Positions 1 to 12,323 of a DNA stretch of 64,000 bases are shown here, in pieces. Positions within the stretch are counted from its first letter, which is position 1. Every line of letters starts with the position of its first letter. The notes below the pieces were generated by a model. The model was not told the DNA's origin, did no database searches, and worked only from the letters and a program-made list of their open reading frames with translations. The stretch is from Paratinospora sagittata (lineage: Eukaryota > Streptophyta > Magnoliopsida > Ranunculales > Menispermaceae), in contig CM069589.1 in assembly GCA_035771175.1 (NCBI GenBank), positions 32,103,701-32,167,700 of the forward strand, read 5' to 3'. A program made the translations under genes and the position numbers.

Positions 1-1014
1 CGGCTTCCGAAAATTATATGATCTTGTATATTCTCCTTTGATTATATGGAAACAGATTCAATATATAATCAGAAGTAGAGTGAAATAAAGATATGACATT
101 AACAGATATATATATATATAAATCTTTTGTAAAATGATGAAAAGATGTTTCTCAAATTATATAATTTAGAGGTTGATACTGCCATCTTCAATCTTGCTCT
201 CAGCAAAAACATAGGCTTTAACATTAGCAATATTTCTACTACCATATTTATGTGAATCAAATCAAACTCATACAAAACATCTTACTAGCCAGCACCAAGA
301 ACATGAAACTTAGGTACCTTTAGTTGTGATCTATGTTATTACTTGGCTATGAATAATATAAATCAAGATATAAAATTGAAATGAAAACAAAATTCAAGGA
401 TGCAAGAAAAACCACATATTATAAATTTCCTCACTAATCTATATGAAGAAGACAGATATTTTTAAGATATGCATTCATTAATTGCCCTTCTCAATACATG
501 CAATGTATGGTCTAATGAACTCATTATAATTTCATTTATAATTACACTTTTTGTAGTTAAATCAGCACATTGCCAAACTCGATAACTAAAAAGTATAATT
601 TGATGAACTCATTGCAATGTTAGGAGCTCCTAAATATCAATTAGTACCGATATTATCCCAACTAAACCACCTCCTAACCATCGGCTCTGATACCATTTAC
701 TTATGGATCTAGATCTTAACAAATACCAATATTATCCTGACTTAGCAACCTTTGTGCCAGAAGTTTCGCTACCGATAGCTTGCTAACTCTCTTAGTTAAA
801 AGAAGGCTCTTTGTCGGATTATCTAGATCTGGAATCTGGGTGTAAAATTTTACCTCGAAAGGCCTTAAATATTAATAAGATAAAGATCCTAACTTGTATT
901 TTACTTGATAAATTTGTTCTTATCCAATGTAAAACTATTATTTCAATATATCCACATATATCTAATATGTAATTTCATTTATAATCAAATGATTTGATCT
1001 AAATTATCTTCTAG
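1..1014. other. Upstream part of COBL gene: long intron or flank
   Basis: AT-rich sequence with no coding exon that I can recognise. It ends in a pyrimidine-rich splice acceptor (AG at 1013-1014) directly before the first visible COBRA exon, so at least its right part is intron. The two short exons expected upstream (signal peptide, and the stretch ending in a PDGYV-like motif) are not found here. At 683-695 the + strand reads GGCTCTGATACCA, the complement of an initiator-Met tRNA primer-binding site, so a decayed minus-strand LTR or TRIM element may lie around it. Confidence 0.5.
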
Positions 1015-3632
1015 GCAGTGGTGACTATGAACAATTTCCAAATGTATCGGCACATCATGAGCCCTGGTTGGACCTTAGGGTGGGCATGGGCTAAGAAAGA
1101 GGTGATATGGTCTATGGTGGGAGCACAAACAACAGAGCAAGGTGACTGTTCCAAGTTCAAGGGTAACGTTCCACATTGTTGCAAGAAAATCCCCACAGTA
1201 GTTGACTTGCTTCCAGGAGTCCCTTACAACCAGCAAATCGCCAACTGTTGCAAAGGTGGAGTCGTAGGAGCATGGGGACAGGACCCTACAGCCTCTGTGT
1301 CAGCCTTCCAAGTCAGTGTAGGCGTTGCAGGAACTTCTAACAAGACTGTAAAATTGCCCAAGAATTTCACTTTGCTTGGCCCTGGTCCTGGCTACACTTG
1401 TGGCCCTGCAAAAATAGTCCCTCCCACCACTTTCCTCACCGCAGATCGTCGCAGAAAAACACAAGCACTTAGTAAGTTAAATTACATGTTTGATTATTTT
1501 CTTATTATAACTATTTTCATTTGTCTAAAATATATATACTCCTTTGTTTGATCAATATTTTCTGCAGTGACATGGAACGTGACATGCACTTATTCACAGT
1601 TCCTGGCAAGGAAGAACCCAAGTTGCTGCGTCTCCTTCTCCTCATTCTACAATGAAACCATAACTCCTTGTCCTTCTTGTGCTTGTGGTTGCCAGCACAA
1701 AAACTGTATCAAGTAATGAAATCCTTCTCCTAGAAACTCATTCATTCAGGCACTTGCAAGCTTAGCTGAAGTGACGTTTTGTTACTACGACAGAAGCACT
1801 TTTTTTCACTTTTTATAAACAGAAGTTGAGTTTGGCCTGTTTGTTTGCTTTTGCTAACTGCCATTAATCGCAGATCTATAGCAATTTGGAAAAGTTGTTC
1901 ATGAGCAACTTCTCCATTCTGCTTTTGTGATTTTAATCTTTTAAAACCAAAAAATATATTTTGGATACTAAAATAACTACCAAAAGCTCTTTTTAAATAA
2001 AGTTGTCCAACAGATTATCAACAACTTTTTGTAAGCACTTCTATAAAAGCTATAAGCTATAAGCAGAAGCAATACTAAACAAATCCTGGCCCGTTTGGTA
2101 TAATTTTTGCAAAAGTGCAATTTTTAGAAGCACTTCTTGGAAAAAGCTAATCTCACACCTAGTTTTTCCAAAAAGCAGAAAAATTATTTTTTCACTACAA
2201 GTTGCTCTAAAAACTGATGTTGCTAATCGCCTCTAAAATTCTTCTTTTAGTTCAAAAGCAATACATTCAACCAAACTAGGCCTCTTTTGTTCTATTTGTG
2301 TATTAACTATCTGATGGTGGGTGTAATTACAGGAGCGATTCCAAGTTGCTAAGTGTGGTGGGGATTAACACGCCGAGGAAGGATAATGCACCATTGTTGC
2401 AATGCACAAGGCACATGTGCCCGATTAGGGTGCATTGGCATGTAAAGCTTAACTACAAGGATTACTGGCGTGTGAAGATTGCAATTACCAACTTTAACTA
2501 CCGCTTGAACTATACGCAGTGGACACTGGTCATTCAGCACCCTAACCTAAACAATGTCACTCAAGTGTTCAGCTTTGACTACAAGCCCCTTGTTCCCTAT
2601 GAGTCCATAAGTGAGTTTACTCAAACTACAATTGCTTAAAATTACTCTTGGAGTTTCCCTGAAACTGCAAATGCAAATTCAACTAGATGCAAAGATGCAC
2701 AAAATAAGAGCAAGATTTTCAATCCAAATCACAAAAAAAATAGATTAATACAGAACCAAAATGCATGCTTTCCTAGTTTTTGTTAATATTAACTTGATAT
2801 GCATTGTTGGTTCTCTATTTGTTAACTATACAGATCTGCTTAAGCAATTCCTTATGTTTTAGGACCTCTCATGTAGTCCTCCGCATGAGTGTCTCTGAAC
2901 GTAAGATATAAGCTTCTCTGTAGGCCTCAGCTTCTAAATGAAGTAGCTTTTAACATAGTATCAGAACCTTGACTTTGTAAGAGGTCTTCAATACAAGTCT
3001 CATTACTTGCATTTGCATGTTCCACATTTGTAGAATTGGTATTCTCTTTTTACTCTCTTTTGTCTCTCCATGCGTAGAATTGGGCTACACCAAAGGAATG
3101 TTAATATTAACTTGACATGCATTGTTGGGCCACCGTCTATTAGCCATAGTTTTCGGGTTCAATGGTTTCTAATAGTTTCAACATTCTGACCTCAAGCCAT
3201 TAAATGAATTCACTTGTAAATTTACTCTCAGAGCAACAGCTTGATATTAGCCCTCAGATATCTTTTAAGGATATTTTCAGCTTATTTTGTTTTAATTAGA
3301 CTGAAAACCTTGTCCTCTGACATCATTGAATTTTATTGTGTGCAGATGATACTGGTATGTTTTATGGCATGAAATTTTATAATGATCTACTAATGGAGGC
3401 AGGGCCAGTTGGAAATGTCCAGTCAGAGGTGCTTCTTCAAAAGGACAAGAACACATTCACATTCAAGCAAGGATGGGCATTTCCAAGGAAGGTTTACTTC
3501 AATGGTGATGAATGCATGCTACCCCCACCTGATACATACCCATTCCTACCAAATTCTGCCTTTCCTAACACAATCTCACTCACAAAACAGTTGATCCTTT
3601 CTGTGATTTTCATAGTAACGGCCATTCTGTAA
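1015..3632 (+). CDS. COBL4: COBRA-like protein, COBL4/BC1-type (5' exons missing from window)
   Basis: COBRA proteins are plant-specific, GPI-anchored, extracellular proteins needed for oriented cellulose microfibril deposition; the COBL4/brittle-culm clade acts in secondary walls. Visible exons are 1015-1471, 1568-1712, 2333-2610 and 3346-3632. All introns are GT-AG and phases join cleanly (1167 nt, 388 codons plus TAA). Exon 1015 starts in frame with AVVTMNNFQMYRHI, the continuation of the N-terminal domain. Landmarks are GWTLGWAWAKKEVIWSM, GPGYTCGPAKIV, the Cys-rich CCVS motif (NPSCCVSFSSFYN, second exon), a HMCPIRVHWHVK stretch and KQGWAFPRKVYFNGDEC. The C-terminus ends in a hydrophobic tail (ILSVIFIVTAIL) after PFLPNSA, as expected for a GPI-attachment signal. 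Exon lengths 457 and 278 match the convergent paralogue exactly. About 47 N-terminal codons are expected upstream. Family certain; COBL4 clade inferred from FYGMKFYNDLL and FNGDECMLPPP. Confidence 0.9.
1833..2283. repeat. MITE-like repeats in COBL4-like intron
   Basis: Two adjoining AT-rich segments fill most of the 1713-2332 intron. One starts GGCCTGTTTGTTTGC and ends near AAACAAATCCTGGCC. The next starts GGCCCGTTTGGTAT and ends CCAAACTAGGCC. The inverted, GGCCNGTTTGG-like ends resemble small non-autonomous hAT elements common in plant introns. No target-site duplication was established. Confidence 0.5.
2783..3180 (+). mobile_element. TRIM-like retroelement relic in COBL4-like intron
   Basis: Two similar segments, TTAATATTAACTTGATATGC (from about 2785) and TTAATATTAACTTGACATGC (from about 3103), lie about 320 bp apart. 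They flank a degenerate primer-binding site (TAGTATCAGAACC near 2957) followed by an AAGAGGTCTT-type leader. The same leader type occurs in the better preserved TRIM at 60222-60485. It lies within the 2611-3345 intron. Confidence 0.4.
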
Positions 3633-4436
3633 TCACTACAGCAATAGATTGTGATGGTAGTGATGAAATGAAAAGAGACCCAAGGTCATACAAGTCCTAA
3701 AGGTGAAAAAATGTGATCCATTTTGGCAGCAAATGCAATATCTTAGACATAGGAATTGGAACAGCATTATGTACAAGTATAGAGAGATTGAGATTTTTTC
3801 CTAAACTAAGTCAAGAACTCCATACCATGTCAAGATGTCTTTGTGCTTCCAGTAATTACCTATATTTTTTGTTTCCTCGACGACAACGATGAGAACAATT
3901 CTTGAGAATAGAGATAAGTAAATCTTTGTACTTGAAATGGATTTTTTCCCATACCCATGACCAATCAAATTACTACAATGATAGTTTTTGTGCAATCAAT
4001 TCCAAACAATGGTATTTGGATAAACAGACAGAAACATAATTGAAAAGGAAGCAACGGAGAGTAGATGCTCAAAGAACAGAACAATATACAAACTCCTATC
4101 ACAGTAGGTTTATTATTACATTGGGGATCATTTTTTTTCTTTTTCTTTTTTTGTGATCTCCTACAAAGATGATAATCTTACTGTGTAAATGAAAACACAA
4201 AGAACTAAATAAAAATAAACAAAATGGTAACCCAATGAACCTGTGGATACATAAATAGACACAGCAATCTAGTCAAGACAGCTCCTAGCACACCTGAATT
4301 CACTTCTCAAGCTAGAATCCGAGGGGGGGCGCCAATGCTCCATTCATTAGCCTGTCATAAGCTTGCATGAATTGATGTGTCCATAAACTTGGAATGAGCA
4401 ATAATTTTTACTATATATTCCAGTGAAAAGAATTCA
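3633..4436. other. Convergent intergenic region between two COBRA-family genes
   Basis: About 0.8 kb holding both 3' untranslated regions, since the stop codons face each other at 3632 and 4437. It is AT-rich with T runs near 4130-4150. No gene or clear transposon is seen. Confidence 0.6.
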
Positions 4437-6370
4437 CTAGGCATAAGCCAGCAAGAACGCCAATGACAATAAGAAAGTCATAGCAGGGTGAAGTACAGAG
4501 ATAATTTTCCGGGAACTGCCATTTGGTAACCATGGATATGCGTCTGGAGGTGGCATCACGCAGTTGTCACCATTAAAATAAATTCTTCGAGGGAAAGCCC
4601 ATCCTTTATCAAAAGTGAATGTTGCTTTATCCTTTCGGAAGAGCAGCTCTGACTGAACATTCCCAAGAGGACCAGCTTGCATGAGCAAATCATTGTAGAA
4701 TTTAACTCCCCATAGCATCGCAGTATCATCTGCATAACAACATCGAGAAGTCCCAAAAGATTTTCGAAGTTATTATCCCTCACATTCCATAAAATTTGAA
4801 GAAAGAACTACACAACCATACAGAAAAACGTATCTGGTTTAGCTCACCAGTGTACTTATTAACTCAAAACATACAAACTCCAGTTGAACTTATGTGATAT
4901 AGTTCTCTTTTGTTTTATTTTTTAATTCATTGGCTTAATGTGAAATACTTCACTAAAAATAAGACAACCTAGTTGAAAAAATCAACCAATCAAACCATTT
5001 TGGGGCTCTGACAAAAATGATGTGGTCGGATAAGGTAAATGAAAAATCTAATTTAGTCAGGCAGAAACATGTGTGGTGTGACACAGGAGTTTAGATCCAT
5101 TTTTCAGTGCAGATAATTGAATCTTAGGAACCCATTCATTTTTGGCTGTTTTACAAGTATTTCCCCATATTAACCACATCCAAATGTACAATTGAAGCAT
5201 ACAGAAAAGCATCAGTAACTGAAGATGGAACTTACTTATGGAGCCATAAGGAGTTAACGACTTATAATTAAAGCTGAAACTCTGGGTGAGATTGTCAAAA
5301 TTTGGATGTTGAACAACCATGTTCCACTGTGTATAGTTCATACGATAATTGAAATTTGTAATCGTGACCTTCACCCGCCAGTATTCTTTATAGTTGAGCT
5401 TCACATGCCAATGAACCCTTATGGGGCACATGTGGCTGGTACACTGGACCAAAGGTGCAAAACTATTTTTGCTAGGAGCTGTGATAGCCGAAGCCAAATA
5501 TGGCGAATCTCCACTGTAACAAAATCAGAACACAAAAGTTTAACAGGTAAGCATTTTCAACCAGCAGCAGTACATCCTAAAAAAATGACAAATTACATAG
5601 GTGATGTTTGTGAATTCTACTTGCAACATCTATAAAAAGTAAAGTTATAACCTCTACAAGAATAAGCAAAAAATTGTGGCTTATTATATTAGAGCTTAAA
5701 ACTCTACTAAAAATAGAGGTTGATTTGCCAATAGTAGAGGCTAAATAGAGTTAACAAACAGACCTATAAATGCTTACAAGTAGAGTACAAAAAGAAAAGG
5801 ATCCATCAAAGAACTTACTCCACACACATTCCGGGTTGAGTTATATTGTTCTGGCATCCACAGGTGCATGTTGGACAGGGAACAATTGTCTCATTATAGA
5901 AGGAGGAAAGTGAGACACAACAGGTCGGAGTTTTCTGCGAGAGGAACTGAGAATAGGTGCAGGTAACATTCCATGTCACTGCAATAAAAAAAAATCATGT
6001 GAAATAACATTTTTAGATGTCAGGCAGTTTCTATATCACAATTCAAAGTTTTTTAAAAGAAACGCAACGTAGTTTAGCAAAATCTCCAGTGATTAGCTAG
6101 AAAACAAATTGACCCACTTCTATGAACAAAGAAACTCTGGCAAGAAACTTACTCAAAGCTTGAGTTACTCTCCTTTTATCTGCAGTCGAAAATTTGCTTG
6201 GTCTCACAATTTTCGCTGGTCCACAAGTGTAGCCAGGCCCGGGAGCTTTCAAAGTAAAATTCTTTGGCACCCTAACTGTTTTGTTGGTAGTACCCGCTTG
6301 ACCCACACTGACCTGAAATGAGCTAGCTGCATTGGCCGGATCCTGGACAAATGAATTGATTACTCCCCCT

Positions 6371-6408
<38 letters not shown>

Positions 6409-8081
6409 TGGTAATAAATCCACAACTGTTGGATCCTTCTTACAGCAATGAGGGATGTTTCCTTTGAATCTCGAGCAATCACCCTGCTCGGTAGTTTGAG
6501 CCCCCATCATAGACCAAATCACCTCTTTCTTTGCCCATGTCCATCCCAATGTCCATCCTGGTGCTTGAATGTGACGATATTGCTGGAAATTGTACATGGT
6601 AACAACAGCCTGTCCAATATCACCGTGTAAATAAGAATTGAAAAACGGAAATCAAATTTTGGACATCACAAAATAATTCTTGTATGATCCTCCATATAAA
6701 AGATAAAATCCCCCTATACCACAAAATCAAAATTGCCTCAAATAACACTTTGAAGCAATAATCAGAGACTACATGAAATAATTATCAAGACCCAAATCTG
6801 GATTTCATGATTCGTTTTTTATTTTCATGGAGAACATGGATAGTACATACTAAACTAATAATTTCTCTTTGTAAATTACTTACAACATAGCCATCAGGAT
6901 TCCATTGCATAACATCCCATTTGATTGTGATGTTTCCATTAGGGTCAAGTGCATCATATGCTTCTGAAAATCAACAAACAAATAAACACAATTTAATCTC
7001 CAATTGGCAAGATTCGAATACAATAAAGCCCAGATTCTATTCCAAGTTTCATTTTGCATACAGTAGGAACCGAATCTCAAATGCAAGATAGAACTTTTTC
7101 CTCACTTCCAAATTTAAGAAATTGTTCATAATCAGCCTCTCACAAAAGGAAAACAAAGGCTACACCATATGATTAGAAAAATTAAAACAGAAAAAGAAAA
7201 CATTCATTTTATCCAAATCACAGATCAAATAGGTGAAAACATTAGACACCCATACACTCAAATAGAAAAATCGATGAACAAAAGACTTTCAACCATATAC
7301 ATTGTACACATCTCTTTACTTTCCCAAACATAAATCTAGAGGCTAAATCTATAAGACAAAACAATTCAGCTCCAATTTAACTCAATTTACCATACACAAA
7401 TGGGTCTTGCCAAATTTTTCATTTAAATATAGAAATATACAACTCAAAATTATTATCTTTTCAACACCCATTTCTCAAATATACCAAATTTACAAGATCA
7501 AGAACTGGATCTCCCCATTACTTCAACAAAATACCCATTAATATAAACAATAAAAAATAACTAGATCAAAAAAGGTCAAACTTTTAGCAAAAAAAAAAAG
7601 AAAAGGAAATTCATTCCTCATTTCACAATTTCTTCAACAAAATACCCATTAATGTAAACTAGAAAAAGTAATAACCAGATCAACAAAAAAAGGTCAAATT
7701 TTTAGCAAAAAAGGAAATTCATTTCCTCATTTCACAATTTCTTCCACAAAAAGATACCCATTAATGTAAACAAGAAAAAATAACCAGATGAACAAAAAAG
7801 GTCAAGTTTATAGCATTAAAAGAAACTCATTTCCTCATTTTTCAACAGATGAACTGGACATCCAAATCTGTGAAATAAAAAACACCCAATCCATGAAAAA
7901 ACGATAAGAAAAAGAAAAAAAATCAAACCCGCTTCCTCAAAACTCACTTCACTAAAAAAAAATACAGGAAATTCGAGAAAACTGAAGAAAATGTGAAGGA
8001 AGCTGATACTCAATGCCCACCTGTTGAAGTGAAACTGAAGCAGGAAAGGAAGAACACAAGCAAAATGGTGGAGATCTTCAT
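4437..8081 (-). CDS. COB: COBRA protein, COB/COBL1-type, complete (six exons, 442 aa)
   Basis: GPI-anchored cell-wall protein required for oriented cell expansion and cellulose microfibril alignment (family knowledge). Exons in transcript order: 8081-8021, 6963-6884, 6609-6153, 5978-5819, 5513-5236 and 4729-4437. All introns are GT-AG; the total is 1329 nt with no internal stop. The start encodes a hydrophobic signal peptide (MKISTILLVFFLSCFSFTST), followed by EAYDALDPNGNITIKWD. Then come GWTLGWTWAKKEVIWSM, GPGYTCGPAKIV, the CCVS Cys-rich region (TPTCCVSLSSFYN), HMCPIRVHWHVK, MLWGVKFYND and KGWAFPRRIYFNGDNC. The C-terminal YPWLPNGSSRK plus a hydrophobic tail fits a GPI omega site. Length is normal for COB (about 430-460 aa). 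Intron 1 is about 1.06 kb and holds a minisatellite. MLWGVKF and NGDNCVMPPP suggest the COB/COBL1 clade. Tail-to-tail with the COBL4-like gene. Confidence 0.95.
7521..7845. repeat. Minisatellite, three ~110-bp copies, in COB-like intron 1
   Basis: Imperfect tandem copies begin at 7521, 7632 and 7741 (periods 111 and 109). Each contains TACCCATTAAT, a run of A/AAAGGTCAAA and ATTTCCTCATTT-like sequence. It lies wholly within the first intron of the minus-strand COBRA gene. Confidence 0.8.
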
Positions 8082-8335
8082 GGCGAGGAAAGATAGAGCC
8101 TAGTTTCTGCAGATCTTTGCGTAGATTCTGTTCTCCTCTTCTTTTTCTTCTTCTTCTTTGTCGTTTGAGATCTGCAACAGAAACTGAAGAAAGAAAGAAC
8201 AGTAAAGAAAGAACAGAGAAAACGTAGTGCAAGCAAGCGTTTCTTAAGAAGAATCAAGTGGACTTAGTGTAATTTTCTTTTGTTTTATTTTTCTAAAAGT
8301 GGCTCTCTTAGTTACATATATTTATTTAACGATAT
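8082..8335 (-). promoter_or_regulatory. 5' leader and putative core promoter of COB-like gene
   Basis: On the minus strand the sequence just upstream of the ATG (8082-8180) is purine-rich GAA/GAGGAG repeats, typical of a plant 5' leader (CT-rich on +). A TATA-like stretch (AAATAAATATATG on -) lies around 8316-8330, roughly 240 bp upstream of the ATG. This is inferred from composition only. Confidence 0.35.
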
Positions 8336-10090
8336 TCTTTACTACTTAATTAAATATATTAAAATAGAGTTTTTTCTAATATAATAAGAAACCACCACCA
8401 CCGGTCCACCACTACCACTTGTCCTTTCCTATGTGTTGTGATCGACCGTGTTATGCAAAAAGTTCCTTTACATCTGAAATGACAGAAATACCCCCTACGA
8501 ATTTTCTATTTCTTCTCGGTAATTGATGTGGATGGTGTATCACACCACTCAATTAATAATTAATTATTGTTGGGTCATATCTAATAAAATAAAATAATTT
8601 AAGTAAAATAAATATTTTCAAAAGGAAATAAATTTACCATTTTTTTAATAAAAAAATAAAATTATCATTTCAAACCAAATAGCATTTCGACAATTATCAT
8701 GCTAATACTACTTTTAAACCAGTTTTTATAACATAAATTTAAATGTATGATCCTTCAAAAGAAGCTCTGAGGAAATGATGATGTATGCTAATTAATTAGT
8801 TTTAATGTAAGTGTGTTTTAATTAGTAATTTATTTTAACAACTTAGTATTTCTTTCATTCTATCTAAGTAAAACAACTAACCCCTTAATGATAGAGACCA
8901 GGAGTTGTTAATATATATATATGAAAAATTCTATACTATTTGTTGGAGGACTCAATAATTTTTTTTAAAAAGAGCTATGATATGTATGAGAAATACAAAT
9001 ACACATGAATGTGCATAGATATGAATATTAATTTAGCTCTTAATAAAATAGACTCGAGGAAATAAATTTATATAGCAGACCCTAATTTAGAAAGACTTTG
9101 TTCACTATATATATATTTTAATTATCGATTTTTCAACACTTAAAAGGTGTTCTCCTTTTCTTTGAACGAGACTAATCATTTCAAACTCAGACATGACAAA
9201 AGCATTTGAACTAGGAGGATAGATAAATGAGAGCACGTTCAGACTACATATAAAATAACTTATGACAAATAAATGAGATGCCATCTACTTTGATATATCC
9301 AACAACATATATAGTAAACTTAAGTTACAAAAAGGCTCCCCCAAACTTAGATATTTACTTTGGGTTTCCTAATCTTATAATATAATTAAAATAGTTTGTT
9401 AAATATAGGTCAGTATAACTCCATATATCTCCTTTTAACATTTTTGTTAATGTATTACTTTTAATTTAAAAACTATACCTTTTCATATATTTCTCCAACA
9501 CATATAAATTTTACAAAAAAAAATAAAAATAAAAATGGCAGTAATTAATAGGCCCTTGTAAATCCCTTCTTCTAGATCCCCAATGTGTGATTAGGTAATA
9601 CAAAGAAGTGCTTTTCAAAATGATTTTAGAGTTGTTTGTCATAAGTTGATTGCAATATGACAAGTACTAAAAGGTCTGGAATTTCAGTGGCACAGTAGAT
9701 ATTTCGTGGAAGGATGAAGGGTATTTTAGTGATAAAAGTATTAAGTTATGAAAGAGGAGAAAACTTGTCCTAACCGACAGTAATCTCTTAGCAGCGTCCA
9801 GCGTGGGCCTTACCTTTCTGTGTCGGTGGACATATTTTTCTCTTTTTCTTTGCTTCTCTAATCACATTTTTCCACCCTTATTTAATGTCACAGTCCATAT
9901 CTGATATCGCACACAACTGTACGTATGGTACGTTCAATATGTGAGCCGTCGATCCGCTGACTTTGCACTTCGAACAGTTAGATTTTTTTTTCATTTGACC
10001 CTTTTCTAAAATCTTAACATAACAAAACATTAAATTCAAATATTTCTTTTCCTTCTAAGTTTACATTAAAGGTCACCTAGAATAATTAAG
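8336..10090. other. AT-rich upstream intergenic DNA, no gene seen
   Basis: I see no coding potential or clear transposon structure. Scattered TATATA tracts (near 8910 and 9105) and poly-A/T runs occur. Part may be the upstream regulatory region of the minus-strand COBRA gene. Confidence 0.5.
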
Positions 10091-10272
10091 GCCCCGTTTG
10101 GGAGGATACACTTTTTTATATTTAAAAATTTAAAAATATTAAAAATTTGTTTCATTCAAAAAAATTTTAAAATAGTTTTTTACTTTTTATTAAAAAAATA
10201 AATTATTTCCAATTTTAAGTTTTTATTTTTAAATTATATTTTTACTTTAGAATTCTGAATCAAACACAGGCT
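10091..10272. repeat. MITE-like element (GGCCCCGTTTGG end)
   Basis: Starts GGCCCCGTTTGGGAGGATAC, is extremely A/T-rich inside, and ends GAATCAAACACAGGC, an imperfect inverted copy of the start. Consistent with a small hAT-type non-autonomous element; target duplication not resolved. Confidence 0.45.
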
Positions 10273-10326
10273 AAGAAATCATTTTAAGTTTTACAAGTTC
10301 AATTAAATTTTCTTAAAGAAAAAAAG

Positions 10327-12323
10327 TGTAACACCCTGTAATTTTAATTAAATACATACGTTAAAGTACGCGTATATCGAGATATAGAATATACGTATAA
10401 GTACATTTAAAGCTATGTATACATATATCAAATGAACTTAACAATATCAAAAGTCAGTTCGGAATGTGATTTTAAATAGAAATCGATTTACGACACGTGT
10501 ATGTCTCATGTGGATTGAGTGTATAGAAGAAGAAGAGGAAGAATGAAGTAAAAATAAAATAAAATAAAAATATATTACTGTTCACTTATGGGTACTGTTC
10601 ACCAAACAGTACTATGAACAGTACTAAGATGGAAAGATAAAAAAAAAAAAGTTAAATGAGTTGCTGAATGAAAAAAAAAAATAGAGAGAAAACGAACGAA
10701 AAGGAAAGAAAGGGCAGAAAGAAGAAGGAGAAGAAGAAAAAGGGTAAACGCGAGATTTGTGTGAAATTCGGACTTGTGATAAGTGATTTTCACTCTTTTT
10801 CTTCGTGAAATTACTATATAAACTAGATGTAACGATTCTAGCGGACTAATTTTAGCTATGAGAGTCGTTTTACGACATTTTGACAAATTGGGGTTTTGAC
10901 CCAATGTGAATGAAAATTTGCTAGAAAGGTAGAAAAACACTCCTTAGACGGTAGGGACCCCGAATATGTGGTTAGATTCCATTTCATGAGTTTTGAAGAC
11001 CATTTGACAATTGTAATACAATTTACATGTCTCGAATGAATAGTAACTGAATAGTACTATGAACAGTGACGTGAATAGTCAACAGTGATCCGAATAGTGA
11101 TGTAAATAGTGACAATAATGTAAATAGTACTGTGAACAGTGATGTGAACAAGGATTTGAAATCATAGAATCGTAGAGAACTGAATTCCGGACGTTTCGAT
11201 ACTAAGATCGTGATTTTTGCATATGATTTGATATTTTTAGTAGCTAAAGATATGATAAATAATGATTCTCATGATAGTCCATGGTTCATTTCAGTGTTTA
11301 ACTTGAGAGTTGTGCATGGATAAATGTTCTTGAGGAAACAATTATGATGGACGTTTATTGTTGCTCGATTTGGCTTAGAAACCCCGTGTAACCACTGTGA
11401 GTATAGTTTTCTTGATTTGGTTCTTGTTATGGCATTGTACGCATATAAAATGTTTGATTGTATGCATGTTATATGTATATATAATGCATTGCATTTTATG
11501 GATCATGCAAACTGATTTTAGCAATTGGAGTTTGTAATGATGTCATTTCGTTAGGAATTAGACCCGGATGAGGTTTTGCGAGTCCTCATTGTCAGTAGGT
11601 TTGTCCTAACAAGGGTTGCGATCCTTGAAATGACTGTGAATTGGGTAATGAGAGGCTGTGGCTACCTTGTAACGGCCATACAAGGGTTAGACTTGCTCTC
11701 TTACCTTACGGAGAAGGGAGATTGTGCATTGTGTTATTGAAAACTCATGCAATTTATGTTGTTGACATGTATAATATATTCGTTGAATGATGCATGTGTT
11801 GAATAAGTGTTTGAAATGATTTTAAATGTCATATTTCTCTAAATGTATATAATTTCCATCTCAAGAACTATATTCACTGAGCTGTTGTTTGCTCACCCCA
11901 TTTCCTCCAATATTTCAGGTATTGAATCGAAGGGAAAAGAAAAATCTGTGAGTGATAATGACGTGAGCCTTCGCCTGGTATGTGTATGTATGCTTGGAGG
12001 AAATAGCTTTTGTTATTTTGATATGTATACTTATCACACATTATATATATGTATTATCATGTAGATGGGATGTGTGGGCATATATATAGCTTAATATATT
12101 GGATGATGAAATGAAAATGGGATATGTGAATGAATGGAATGAGTATAGAGATCTATATTGGATTTGATTTGTAGTATATTAGGAAAAAAATTTCTGTAAT
12201 TTTAGGAAGGATTGTGAGACTACGTGAAGGCTACCAGTGTATTATATACTATATATGAATATGTACAGTGTATAATACACTGTATCGGTCATGATGTCAA
12301 CCTACGTCAGAAGCGTCGTGACA
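10327..12323 (+). mobile_element. Solo LTR, chromovirus-like Gypsy (~2.0 kb)
   Basis: Begins TGTAACACCCTGTAA and ends CGTCGTGACA, the TG..CA structure of LTRs. It contains CACTGAGCTGTTGTTTGCTC (around 11876), the 'ctgagct..ctcacccc' phrase shared by the LTRs at 15.3 kb, 32.0 kb and 36.7 kb. No internal domain adjoins, so it is solo or an isolated end. Flanking target duplication is not clear (left AAAAG, right ATAAA). Arrays of AACAGT/AATAGT motifs lie at 10576-10625 and 11038-11150. Confidence 0.75.

Noticed and set aside
7816..8232. 138-codon minus-strand ORF over the COB-like first exon
   Set aside because: It reads across the 5' leader, exon 1 in another frame and intron 1; the spliced COBRA model explains the region.
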